Source: Sphingomonas mali NBRC 15500 (GTDB lineage Bacteria; Pseudomonadota; Alphaproteobacteria; Sphingomonadales; Sphingomonadaceae). From it: DNA of 59,554 nt. Shown piece by piece: positions 9,090 through 17,643 of this stretch (the stretch's first letter is position 1; each line of letters begins with the position of its first letter). The notes beneath the pieces were generated by a model, which did not search any database, was not told the DNA's origin, and saw only the letters and a list, made by a program, of their open reading frames with translations. The position numbers and the translations under genes are program-made. The stretch covers positions 1 to 59,554 of the forward strand of contig NZ_BCYX01000027.1 in assembly GCF_001598415.1 (NCBI RefSeq), in the 5' to 3' direction.

Positions 9090-10721
9090 ATGCCTGAGAG
9101 AGAGCGCGAATTTGATTACATCATCGTCGGCGCAGGTTCGGCCGGCTGCGTGCTCGCCAATCGGCTGAGCGAAAGCGGCACGGAATCGGTGCTGCTGATC
9201 GAGGCCGGCGGCACGGACGACAATTGGCTGTTCAGGATGCCCTTGGGCTTCATGATGGCCGCCGCCAATCCGATGTATGACTGGGGCTATTCCAGCGAGC
9301 CGGACGCCAAGCTGGCGGGGCGATCAATGCCGCTGCCCCGCGGGCGCGTTCATGGCGGCTCCTCCTCGGTGAACGGCATGATCTACATGCGTGGTCATTC
9401 GGGCGACTATGACGGCTGGGCCCAGATGGGGGCTCGCGGCTGGAGTTATGCCGACGTCCTGCCCTATTTCCGCAAGATGGAGACGAGCTGGCGCGGCGCC
9501 GGGAAATATCATGGCGGCAGCGGGCCGCTCAGCGTGACGCCGGTCGATGGCAGCCGCCTGTTCCAGGAACCGATCCGGCAATCGGTTGTCGCTGCGGGTT
9601 ATGCGGAAAGCGACGATCTGAGCGGGGCCGAGCAGGAAGGCTTTTCGGGATGCGAAGTGACGGTCGATCGCAAGGGTCGGCGCGCCAGCACTGCCCGCGC
9701 CTATCTCAAGCCTGCGCTGAAGCGGCCCAATCTGACGGTGCTTTCGGGCGCGCAGGCGACCCGGGTGCTGATCGAGGACAGACGCGCCGTCGGCGTCGAG
9801 GTCAGCCAGCACGGCAGGCTTTCGCTGGTGCACGCGCGCAAGGAAGTGGTGCTGAGCGGCGGGGCCTATAATTCGCCGCAATTGCTGATGCTTTCGGGGA
9901 TCGGACCGGCAGCGCAGCTCGCCGCCCTGGGCATCCCGGTGCAGGTCGACGCGCCAGGAGTCGGCCGCGACCTGTCCGAGCATCCCTTGGTCTACATGAC
10001 CTTCGCGGCGCGCGACGCCAGCTTTCTCAACGAGCTCCGCTTCGATCGTGCGGCTTGGTCGGTGCTGCGCTGGATCGCGACGGGGAAAGGCCCCTTCGCC
10101 AGCCAGATCACCAGCGGCGTGCAGATGCTGCGCACGAGGCCCGAGCTCGAGCGTCCCAATATCCAGTTGGTATTCCTGCCGGTGCGGCTCGACGCCAAGC
10201 TGTGGTATCCGTTCGGCAAGCGGCAAAGCCACGTCCTGTCGGTCATGGTCATGCAATTGCATCCCGAGAGCCGCGGCACGGTCGAACTGCGTTCATCCGA
10301 TCCGCTCGCCAAGCCGCGTATCGATCTCAACCTGCTCTCCACCCCCACCGACTTTGCCGATATCCGCGGCGGCATCGCAGCGGTGCGCGAGATCTTCGCG
10401 GCATCGCCGCTGCGCGAAATGGTCGAGAAGGAGATCGCGCCGGGCAGCGACGCCGATCTCGACGACTTTATTCGTAACAACCTCAAGATCACCCAACATC
10501 CGACCGGCACTTGCCGGATGGGCGAAGATCCCGGCGCGGTCGTCGACAGCGACTTGCGGGTGAAGGGCATATCCGGGCTGCGGATCGTCGACGCATCGGT
10601 GATGCCGACGGTGCCGGGCGCCAACATCAATGCCGCGGTGATCATGGTCGCCGAACGCGCCTCGGATTTGATCCGCGGCTTGAGACCGCTCGCGCCGGAA
10701 AGTGGCAGCGGAATCGGGTGA
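9090..10721 (+). CDS. GMC-family FAD oxidoreductase
   Basis: The 543-residue glucose-methanol-choline oxidoreductase has the N-terminal dinucleotide fold VGAGSAGCVLANRLSES. It also has the first GMC signature around GSSSVNGMIYMRG, the second signature GAYNSPQLLMLSGIGP, and the active-site His in HPTGTCRMG. Family members oxidise primary or aromatic alcohols. In sphingomonads some act on the alcohol side chains of lignin dimers such as phenylcoumarans. The ATG at 9090 is chosen because the fold begins ten residues later; the open frame extends upstream to 8988 without a domain reason. It is divergent from the aldehyde dehydrogenase, so an alcohol to aldehyde to acid pair is plausible. Confidence 0.88.
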   Translation: MPEREREFDYIIVGAGSAGCVLANRLSESGTESVLLIEAGGTDDNWLFRMPLGFMMAAANPMYDWGYSSEPDAKLAGRSMPLPRGRVHGGSSSVNGMIYMRGHSGDYDGWAQMGARGWSYADVLPYFRKMETSWRGAGKYHGGSGPLSVTPVDGSRLFQEPIRQSVVAAGYAESDDLSGAEQEGFSGCEVTVDRKGRRASTARAYLKPALKRPNLTVLSGAQATRVLIEDRRAVGVEVSQHGRLSLVHARKEVVLSGGAYNSPQLLMLSGIGPAAQLAALGIPVQVDAPGVGRDLSEHPLVYMTFAARDASFLNELRFDRAAWSVLRWIATGKGPFASQITSGVQMLRTRPELERPNIQLVFLPVRLDAKLWYPFGKRQSHVLSVMVMQLHPESRGTVELRSSDPLAKPRIDLNLLSTPTDFADIRGGIAAVREIFAASPLREMVEKEIAPGSDADLDDFIRNNLKITQHPTGTCRMGEDPGAVVDSDLRVKGISGLRIVDASVMPTVPGANINAAVIMVAERASDLIRGLRPLAPESGSGIG

Positions 10722-10749
10722 GGTATTGAGCTAGCCGATAGCGCCTAGA

Positions 10750-11097
10750 TCACTTCTCGTCTCGGCAGCCGTCGCCCTCACGCTTCTGGATGACGTTCAG
10801 GAGCAGCCGCGAGGCAGTGATCGATGCGGGCCAAGAGGCGTAGAAAGCGAGATGCAGCATCGCCTCGCCCAACTCCTCCTCGGTAACGCCGTTGTCGAGC
10901 GCCAATCCGAGATGCGCCTCGAGCTGCTGGTGGCGGTTGGCGGTCATCAGCGCGGCAACGGTGAGCAGCGAGCGGTCGCGCTTCGACAGCTCCTTGCGCT
11001 CCCATACCTCGTTGTAGAGAATCCGGTCGGTCATCTCGACGAGACCGGGAGCCACTGCTCCCAGTTCGTCGCCCTTCTTGGCGCTGGGCCGGATCAT
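10750..11097 (-). CDS. Carboxymuconolactone decarboxylase (CMD) family protein
   Basis: The 115-residue CMD-domain protein has the family core LSKRDRSLLTVAALMTANRHQQ followed by HLGLALDNGVTEEEL, with the His typical of the gamma-CMD branch. The AhpD CxxC pair is absent, so a peroxidase role is unlikely. It is the last gene of the ferA-ferB transcript, five bases after ferB. Known family members decarboxylate gamma-carboxymuconolactone, but many catabolic paralogs have no proven activity. It closely resembles the protein at 30567-30896; both begin with xRPS and share VWERxELSKRDRSL. Confidence 0.82.
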   Translation of the reverse strand: MIRPSAKKGDELGAVAPGLVEMTDRILYNEVWERKELSKRDRSLLTVAALMTANRHQQLEAHLGLALDNGVTEEELGEAMLHLAFYASWPASITASRLLLNVIQKREGDGCRDEK

Positions 11098-11102
11098 CCC
11101 GC

Positions 11103-11966
11103 CTACTTCCCTTCGCGGTTGTAATTGCCGAGACCCGGCTTGTAGCTCTTCTCATCGAGGAACTGGACCATGCCCTTTTCGCGGCCCTTTTCGCGATCGA
11201 CGAACGTGGTTTGATCGACCTTGGCGGTAAGATATTCGGCGGCGAGCTCCCAATCCATCTCCCGGGCGTACTTATATGCCATGCGCGCCTGGCGGAGCGT
11301 CGTCGGGTTCTTGTCGAGCAGGACCCTGGCGAGCTCGCGGGTGCGCTCCTTGAGCTTGTCGGCGGGGACCGCTTCGTTGACAAGGCCGAGTTCCTTGGCG
11401 CGCTTGCCGTCGAAGTTTTCGCCCGTCATCACGTAGTAGAGCGCCTCGCGGTCGCCCATCAGCGTCGAGATCGCCTTGGAGACCACGCCGCCGGGGATGA
11501 TGCCCCAGTTGATTTCGGAGAGGCCGAACACTGCCTTCTCGTCAGCGATCGCCAGGTCGCAACAGATCAGCGGCGTGAAGGCGCCGCCGAAGCACCAGCC
11601 ATTGACCATCGCGATGGTCGGCTTGGCGTAATACATCAAAGTGCGCCACTGCCAGGCGCGGGTCTCGCGATAGGCGCGGTGGCGCTCGACATCGCTGACC
11701 GCGTCCGAGGCGCGGAAGAACCCTTGAAGATCCATGCCCGCCGAAAAGGCTTCGCCGCTGCCGGTGAGGACGATGACGCCGCAGCGATCGTCGATCTCGA
11801 GCGCGTCGAGCACCTGGTTCATCTCGCGCGCCAGTTCCATGCTCATGGCGTTGCGCTTTTCGGGTCGGTTGAGATGGACCCAGGCGATGCCGTCCTCGAA
11901 CTGGACGAGGACGGTGTTGCCGCCGGGGATGGGCTTTTCTTCGGTGGTTGCCATGGTCGTTTCCAT
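11103..11966 (-). CDS. ferB: Hydroxycinnamoyl-CoA hydratase-lyase (feruloyl-CoA hydratase/lyase)
   Basis: The 287-residue crotonase-fold protein closely resembles p-hydroxycinnamoyl-CoA hydratase/lyases. Recognisable parts are HLNRPEKRNAMS, the oxyanion-hole segment GSGEAFSAGMDL, WGIIPGGVVSKA and the C-terminal FLDEKSYKPGLG tail typical of this subgroup. It hydrates feruloyl-, caffeoyl- or coumaroyl-CoA and splits it to the benzaldehyde and acetyl-CoA. The ATG at 11966 has AGGA upstream. It follows ferA by 16 bases, forming the classic two-step pair. The products would feed the aldehyde dehydrogenases at 7365 or 16225. Confidence 0.93.
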   Translation of the reverse strand: METTMATTEEKPIPGGNTVLVQFEDGIAWVHLNRPEKRNAMSMELAREMNQVLDALEIDDRCGVIVLTGSGEAFSAGMDLQGFFRASDAVSDVERHRAYRETRAWQWRTLMYYAKPTIAMVNGWCFGGAFTPLICCDLAIADEKAVFGLSEINWGIIPGGVVSKAISTLMGDREALYYVMTGENFDGKRAKELGLVNEAVPADKLKERTRELARVLLDKNPTTLRQARMAYKYAREMDWELAAEYLTAKVDQTTFVDREKGREKGMVQFLDEKSYKPGLGNYNREGK

Positions 11967-11982
11967 CTGTCTGATCCTGTAA

Positions 11983-14121
11983 TTATGCGCCGGTGACGAT
12001 CAGCGCGTCGAGCGCGACTGCGCCCTCGCCCTGGGCCAGCACCATCAGCGGGTTGATATCGATCTCTTCGATGGCGAGTCCGGCGCGCATCGCTGCGCCG
12101 ACCTTGACCACCACATCGGCGACGGCGTGGACGTCGCGCGCGGGCTTGCCGCGGAATTCGCCGAGCATCTTGGCACCGCGCAGCCCCAGGATGCGCTCGA
12201 CGGCGCGGGCATGCGAGATGTCGGCGGGGAGCAGCTCCGCGGCATCGAGCGCCTCGATCAGCACGCCGCCCAGCCCGACGAGCACCGACGGCCCCCATTC
12301 GGGATGATTCCGCGCGCCGACGACAAGCTCGAGCCCGGGCGCAGACATCTGTTCGACCAGAACGCCGTCGAGTGCCACCGCGCCGACATTGGCCATCAGC
12401 GTCGCCCAGCCGTCGCGCAGCGCGGCTTCGTCGCGCAGGTTGAGGATCACGCCGCCGGCGTCGCTCTTGTGCGACAGCACCACGGCCTGCGCCTTGAGCA
12501 CGACCGGAAAGCCGATCCGGGCGGCGATGGCGAGGGCGTCATCGAGCGTGGTGGCGAGGTCGCCGGCAGGGACCTGGACGCCGATGCGGCGCAGAAAATC
12601 CTTGCCGACATATTCGGGTTTCACGCCGGGCGCGCCCCAGCCGGTCAGGCCGGTCGCGACCGGCGTGCGATCGCTGACGCTGTCCAGCGCGGCCGCATAG
12701 CGGGCAACCGCGGCAAAGGCGCGCATCGCGCGCTCGGGCGAGCGGAACAGCGGGGTTTCGCTCGCGCGCATCGCCGCGACGAACTCGGCATCAAGCGCCG
12801 ATTCGTCACCGGTGATGACGACGGCCACGGGCTTGGTCGCGGTCAGTGCCACCGGGACGATCGAGTCGCCCTTCGAGCGCTGCTGCGACGGGCCGCCACC
12901 GGCCATGGGCAGGAGCACCGCGCCGACGGCAGGATCGGCAAGCATGGCCTGGGTCGCCTGGCCGAAGATCCCGCCATTGGTGAAGCCGGTGGTGCCGACG
13001 TCGAGCGGATTGTCGATCTCCATACCGGCTGGAAGCAGCGTCGAAAGTCGCGCCAGCGTCTCGGCCGAAAGATCGGCGATCGGCAGCGCGATATCCTCGG
13101 CGAAGTCGAACGCCATGCCGCGGATCGCGCCGGAGTTCGTCACGACGCCTAGCGCACCGACAGGAGGCGACGGGAAGCGATGGAGGATCGCCACGGTGTC
13201 GAACAATTCGTCCATCGTATCGACGACGACGACCGCTTCGTTCTCGACCGCAGTGCGCATCAGCGCATAATCCCCGACCATCGAGCCGGTGTGCGATTGC
13301 GCCGCTTCCTGGCCGCGCTTGCTGCGGCCAGGGTGCATCATGACCACCGGCACGCCGGCGTCGCGCGCCTTGCGGACCGCACGCAGGAACGCCCGCGGGT
13401 TCCGGATCTGCTCGACATAAAGGGCGATCGCGTTGGCGGTGCCCTCGGCAACGACCAGGTCGATCAGGTCGCTGGCATGGACCACGGCTTCGTTCCCGGT
13501 GGCGACCGACAGCGACACCGCAATGCCACGACCGAGCATGCCGGAGCGGATGCCCGACGCGGTCGCGCCGCTCTGCGCGACCACCGCGACGTTGCGGCGA
13601 TCGCCGATCGGCTGAGGGTGCGCGGGTTCGAAGGTCAGCGCCGCGCCGCCGGCATAATTGACATAGCCCATGCAATTGGGGCCGAGCAGCGCCATGCCGG
13701 CCTTGTTGCAGATCGCGGCGATATCGTCCTGCTCGCGGCGGCCCTCGTCGCTCCCCTCGGCAAAGCCCGAGGCGAAGACGATGACGCCCCCGACGCCGCG
13801 CGCCGCAGCCGCCTCGACCGCCGGCAAGATCGCCGCGCGCGGCACATTGAGCACCAGCGCATCGACGCCTTCGGGCAACGCGTCGACCGACTTCACGCAG
13901 GGGCGGCCGTTAATCTCGTCGCGGGTCGGGCTAATCAGGTGGATCGGCCCGTCGAAGCCGAAGCGTTCGCAATTGGCAAGGACGACGCCGCCCATCGTCG
14001 CCGGATCGGGCGAGGCGCCGGCGATGGCGATCGAGCGCGGCTTGAGAAGGCGTGCGAGGGAGGAGGCGGGATCGGCAGCCGCCGGCGCGCTTCGTAACAG
14101 AGCTTGCGCTAGGTCCGCCAA
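11983..14121 (-). CDS. ferA: Feruloyl-CoA synthetase, ADP-forming acyl-CoA synthetase type
   Basis: The 712-residue protein has the layout of NDP-forming acyl-CoA synthetases: a CoA-binding domain (about 20-150), a succinyl-CoA-ligase-like domain (about 150-460) and an ATP-grasp domain (about 490-712). The phospho-carrier His lies in SHTGSMVGDYAL, and the Gly-rich VAQSGATASG loop is present. Known sphingomonad FerA enzymes are of this unusual ADP-forming type rather than the AMP-forming ligase. The start is TTG at 14121 with GGGGAGGAA eight bases upstream; no in-frame ATG competes. It heads the ferA-ferB-CMD operon. Ferulate is the likely substrate from the coupling with ferB; related cinnamates are possible. 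Confidence 0.9.
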   Translation of the reverse strand: MADLAQALLRSAPAAADPASSLARLLKPRSIAIAGASPDPATMGGVVLANCERFGFDGPIHLISPTRDEINGRPCVKSVDALPEGVDALVLNVPRAAILPAVEAAAARGVGGVIVFASGFAEGSDEGRREQDDIAAICNKAGMALLGPNCMGYVNYAGGAALTFEPAHPQPIGDRRNVAVVAQSGATASGIRSGMLGRGIAVSLSVATGNEAVVHASDLIDLVVAEGTANAIALYVEQIRNPRAFLRAVRKARDAGVPVVMMHPGRSKRGQEAAQSHTGSMVGDYALMRTAVENEAVVVVDTMDELFDTVAILHRFPSPPVGALGVVTNSGAIRGMAFDFAEDIALPIADLSAETLARLSTLLPAGMEIDNPLDVGTTGFTNGGIFGQATQAMLADPAVGAVLLPMAGGGPSQQRSKGDSIVPVALTATKPVAVVITGDESALDAEFVAAMRASETPLFRSPERAMRAFAAVARYAAALDSVSDRTPVATGLTGWGAPGVKPEYVGKDFLRRIGVQVPAGDLATTLDDALAIAARIGFPVVLKAQAVVLSHKSDAGGVILNLRDEAALRDGWATLMANVGAVALDGVLVEQMSAPGLELVVGARNHPEWGPSVLVGLGGVLIEALDAAELLPADISHARAVERILGLRGAKMLGEFRGKPARDVHAVADVVVKVGAAMRAGLAIEEIDINPLMVLAQGEGAVALDALIVTGA

Positions 14122-14251
14122 GTCGAATTCCTCCCCAAGCCCCTCGCGGGCAGTGCTTTGCCGGCATGTTGTCGCGCCCCCTTCGCAGGTCCAATGCCAA
14201 TTTTGGCCGGTTACGATAAGATCACGATATGAGTTCTCAACTTCGTCACTC

Positions 14252-14269
14252 TGATACCTAAGCGGTATC
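14252..14269. promoter_or_regulatory. Small dyad in the ferA/cupin divergent gap
   Basis: GATACC-TAAGC-GGTATC forms a 6-bp inverted repeat between divergent ferA and the cupin gene. The 11-mer TGATACCTAAG at its left side also occurs at 4086-4096 before the PQQ dehydrogenase gene. It could be an operator half or part of a promoter. Function is unproven. Confidence 0.3.
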
Positions 14270-14363
14270 GGGCCGCCCGCGATTAGGAATTAGACGAACT
14301 GACTAGTCCGGCGCTATATGACAGCCAAGCTGCGATAACAGCAACCCTGGATGAGGAGCGCCG

Positions 14364-15281
14364 ATGTACGGGCAGAACGATTTGCGGACGACGCTGATCA
14401 CCGCGCCGAAGGGGCCCTCGCCCAAGAGCTTCAAGCGCGCCAGCTATGCGCGCTTCTACGCCCAGCCGCCGCGGCAAAGCACCCACCTGGCCAACACCTG
14501 GTATGCCCGCGGCGCAACCATGATCGTGGCCTATAGCGACGTCGAAGCGGGAGCGGTGTTCGAGCGGAATGGCCAGCCCGACGAATATGCCGTGGTGATC
14601 CCGGACGATGGCGTCGAGATCGAGATCAGCATCGCCGAGGGCAGCGCGATCGCCAGCGGCAAGACGGTCAGCTTCGTCCCGGCGGGCGCGAGCAAGATCA
14701 CCGTGCTGAAAGGGGGGCGCATCCTCCGCCTGTTCACCGTGGAATCCGCCGACCTGGCAGCGCTCTGCTCGAACGCCGCCGATTATGCCGAGCCGGACCC
14801 CAATGTGCCGCCGTTCGTCGCGTGGCCCGATCCGGTCGGCGGCCGCAAGGTGCGCGTCTATTCCGGCAACGTCGCCCCCGAACAGGGCCGCTTTGGGCGA
14901 ATCTATCGCGGCTCGACCATCATGGTCAATTTCGGCGACGGCCGCGTCGGCCCGCGAGCCCCCGACAACCTCTCGCCACACCATCATGACGATTTCGAGC
15001 AATATTCGGTCGCGCTCGATGGCGACTATATCCACCATCTGCGCTGGCCGTGGATCAGCGATTCGACGCAATGGATCGAGGACGAGCACGAGCGCTGCGC
15101 CGCACCCTCGGTCGCGGTGATCCCGCCCCCGGCAACCCACACCTCGCAGGGAATCGACGAAGGGCTCAACCGCCTGCTCGACGTCTTCTGCCCGCCTCGC
15201 CGCGACTTTTCGGACAAGCCCGGCTGGGTGCTGAACGCAGCCGATTATCCGATGCCCGAACCTAAGGAGATCGCAGCATGA
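14364..15281 (+). CDS. Bicupin-like protein of unknown function
   Basis: The 305-residue protein appears to hold two cupin-like halves. The second contains a His-rich metal-site motif, SPHHHDDFEQYSVALDGD, near residue 205. The first half (about residues 50-130) has a beta-rich pattern without clear ligands. The ATG at 14364 follows GAGGAG by seven bases. The stop overlaps the next start as ATGA, so it is coupled to the DUF6282-like hydrolase. Possible roles are a metal-dependent isomerase, dioxygenase or decarboxylase in aromatic catabolism. I do not recognise a characterised relative. Confidence 0.65.
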   Translation: MYGQNDLRTTLITAPKGPSPKSFKRASYARFYAQPPRQSTHLANTWYARGATMIVAYSDVEAGAVFERNGQPDEYAVVIPDDGVEIEISIAEGSAIASGKTVSFVPAGASKITVLKGGRILRLFTVESADLAALCSNAADYAEPDPNVPPFVAWPDPVGGRKVRVYSGNVAPEQGRFGRIYRGSTIMVNFGDGRVGPRAPDNLSPHHHDDFEQYSVALDGDYIHHLRWPWISDSTQWIEDEHERCAAPSVAVIPPPATHTSQGIDEGLNRLLDVFCPPRRDFSDKPGWVLNAADYPMPEPKEIAA

Positions 15282-16204
15282 GCGACCGGATCAGCGACCT
15301 CCTGAAAGGGGCGATCGACCTGCATTGTCACAGCGGGCCCTCGGTGATGCCGCGCAGCCTCAATCATGTCGAGGCGATCAAGGAAGGCGAGGCGGCCGGC
15401 CTGCGCGCGATCCTGTTCAAGGACCATTATTATTCGGTCACACCGGTCGCGGCATTGCTCGACGAGATCATGCCGGGCTCAGTGAAGTTGCTGACCGGGG
15501 TGCCGCTCAACAACACCACGGGCGGCCTCAATCCCTATGCCGTCGAGCATGGTTTCAAGCTCGGCGCGCGCCTGGTGTGGATGCCGACCTTCTCGGCGGC
15601 CAACCATATCCGCCATTCGCATCGCCGGCAGTTCCTGCCGACCAAGGACACGATGCTCGCCCCGACGATGCTCACGGTGGTCGACGAACGCGGCAAGCTC
15701 AAGGACGAGGTCAAGCAGATCCTCGACCAGATCGCCGCCTATGACGCGGTGCTATCCGCCGGGCATCTCCACATCAGCGAAATCTGGCCGTTGTTCGCCG
15801 AGGCCAAGGAGCGCGGCGTCACCCGCTTGCTGGTCAACCACCCGACCTTCCTGATCGGGTGCAGCGTCTCCGACATGGCCGAGCTTGCCAGGATGGGCGC
15901 CTATCTCGAGCATAGCTGCTGCATGTGGGCGGGTGTCCAGGGCAAGGGCTATAGCCATGACAGCCTCAAGATGTGTGTCGATGCCGGCGGCGTCGCCAAC
16001 ACGATCATCGGATCGGACCTCGGCCAGGTCGGCAATCCTTCGCCGGTCGAGGGATTGCGCTACGTCATCCAGATGCTGATCGACATCGGCTACACCGATG
16101 CCGAGATCCGCGCGATGATCGGCGACAATCCCGCCCGGCTGGTCGGCCTCGACGACGCCGAGCCGGCCGCAGAAGACGTGCTGGTGCAGGCGCTGTCCGC
16201 CTGA
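15278..16204 (+). CDS. DUF6282-like metal-dependent hydrolase
   Basis: The 308-residue protein looks like a TIM-barrel amidohydrolase relative. It has the N-terminal metal motif DLHCHSGPS (HxH, residues 15-17), His in SAGHLHISE, His in VNHPTF and Asp in IIGSDLGQ. These are the usual metal and acid positions of that superfamily. It matches by eye the uncharacterised DUF6282 group. The ATG overlaps the upstream cupin stop, with AAGGAG eight bases before it. The following genes are an aldehyde dehydrogenase and folD, so the operon joins a hydrolytic or decarboxylating step with aldehyde and C1 oxidation. Substrate unknown. Confidence 0.7.
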   Translation: MSDRISDLLKGAIDLHCHSGPSVMPRSLNHVEAIKEGEAAGLRAILFKDHYYSVTPVAALLDEIMPGSVKLLTGVPLNNTTGGLNPYAVEHGFKLGARLVWMPTFSAANHIRHSHRRQFLPTKDTMLAPTMLTVVDERGKLKDEVKQILDQIAAYDAVLSAGHLHISEIWPLFAEAKERGVTRLLVNHPTFLIGCSVSDMAELARMGAYLEHSCCMWAGVQGKGYSHDSLKMCVDAGGVANTIIGSDLGQVGNPSPVEGLRYVIQMLIDIGYTDAEIRAMIGDNPARLVGLDDAEPAAEDVLVQALSA

Positions 16205-16224
16205 CCTCTCCACAAGGAAGCCCC

Positions 16225-17643
16225 ATGGACCACCAATTTCGTCTGCTCATCGATGGCGCCTTGGTCGCCGGAGCGAGCAGCTTCGACGTGATCAACCCGG
16301 CGCTCGACGCGCCGTTCGCGCAATGCCCCAAGGCCGATGCGGCGATGCTCGAAACCGCGATCGCCGCGGCCAAGCGCGCCTTCCCGGCCTGGGCGGCGAC
16401 GCCGATGGCCGAACGCGGTGCCAAGGTGGAGGCACTGGCGGCGGCGCTCGACGCGCGCGTGCCCGAATTCGCCGCGCTGATGACCGCCGAGCAAGGGAAG
16501 CCGCTCGACCAGGCGACCAAGGAAATCCGCGGCTGCGTGTTCGTGCTGCGCGCCTTCGCGGCGATGCGGCTCGAGCCGAAAGTTCTGCGCGACGAAGGCG
16601 GCAATCGCGTCACCGAGCATCGCACCCCGTTGGGCGTGATCGCGGCGATCACCCCCTGGAACTACCCGTTGATCCTGCTCGCCAATAAGGTCGGACCGGC
16701 GCTGATGGCGGGCAACACCATGGTCTGCAAGCCGGCGCCGACGACGCCGCTCACGACGTTGCTGTTCGGCGAGCTGTGCCAGGCGATCCTGCCCGCGGGC
16801 GTGATCAACATGCTGTGCGATCAGAACGAGCTTGGCCCGGTGCTGACGACGCATCCCGATATTGCCAAGATCTCGTTCACCGGATCGACCGCGACCGGCA
16901 AGAAAGTGCTCGCCTCGTCGGCGGACAGCCTCAAGCGCGTGACGCTCGAGCTGGGCGGCAACGACGCCGCGATCGTGCTCGACGATGTCGACGCCAAATA
17001 TGCCGCGGGCAAGGTTTTCGAAGGCGCGATGCGCAATGCCGGGCAGATCTGCGTAGCGGTCAAGCGCGCTTATGTGCCCGACACGATGTACGACGAATTC
17101 TGCGACGAGATGGCGCGGCTGGCCAGGGAAGTGGTCGTCGACGACGGCGCCAACCAAGGCGCGCAGATCGGGCCGGTCCAGAACAAGCTCCAGTTCGACA
17201 AGGTCTCGGCGCTGGTCGAAGACAGCAAATCGCGCGGCACCGTGATCGCCGGCGGCGAGCCGCTCGACCGGCCGGGCTATTTCATAGCGCCGACGATCGT
17301 CCGCGACATAGACGACGATGCGCCGCTGGTGCGCGAGGAGCAGTTCGGGCCGGTGCTGCCCGTGCTCAGCTATTCCGACGTCGACGAGTTGATCGATCGC
17401 GTCAACGGCACCGATTATGGGCTGGGCGGCACCGTCTGGGGCAAGGATCTGGTCCGCGCCAACCAGGTGGCGGCGCGCGTGACGTCGGGCACGGTGTGGA
17501 TCAACCAGCTGATGGCGATCGATCCGCGCATTCCGTTTCGCGGGCTCAAGCAATCGGGGATGGGCACCGAAATGGGCCTCGAGGGGCTGGAGGAATATAC
17601 CCAGCCGCACGTGATCAACGCCGTGGCGCTCGACGCGGCGTGA
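16225..17643 (+). CDS. Aldehyde dehydrogenase, NAD(P)-dependent
   Basis: The 472-residue aldehyde dehydrogenase has the Asn-containing TPWNYPL motif, SFTGSTATGK, the Glu in LELGGNDA and the catalytic Cys in GQICVAVKR. The start is ATG at 16225 with AAGGAAG upstream; the overlapping frame from 15973 is an artefact of reading through. The stop overlaps the GTG of folD, so both are made together. It belongs to a different subgroup from the enzyme at 7365. It may oxidise an aromatic aldehyde or a small aldehyde; the folD partnership leaves open an aldehyde linked to C1 release. Confidence 0.88.
   Translation: MDHQFRLLIDGALVAGASSFDVINPALDAPFAQCPKADAAMLETAIAAAKRAFPAWAATPMAERGAKVEALAAALDARVPEFAALMTAEQGKPLDQATKEIRGCVFVLRAFAAMRLEPKVLRDEGGNRVTEHRTPLGVIAAITPWNYPLILLANKVGPALMAGNTMVCKPAPTTPLTTLLFGELCQAILPAGVINMLCDQNELGPVLTTHPDIAKISFTGSTATGKKVLASSADSLKRVTLELGGNDAAIVLDDVDAKYAAGKVFEGAMRNAGQICVAVKRAYVPDTMYDEFCDEMARLAREVVVDDGANQGAQIGPVQNKLQFDKVSALVEDSKSRGTVIAGGEPLDRPGYFIAPTIVRDIDDDAPLVREEQFGPVLPVLSYSDVDELIDRVNGTDYGLGGTVWGKDLVRANQVAARVTSGTVWINQLMAIDPRIPFRGLKQSGMGTEMGLEGLEEYTQPHVINAVALDAA

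Noticed and set aside
14221..14250. Possible extra motif A site (AACTTCGTCAC) near ferA
   Set aside because: Only the right arm matches; the conserved CGTT core is missing.
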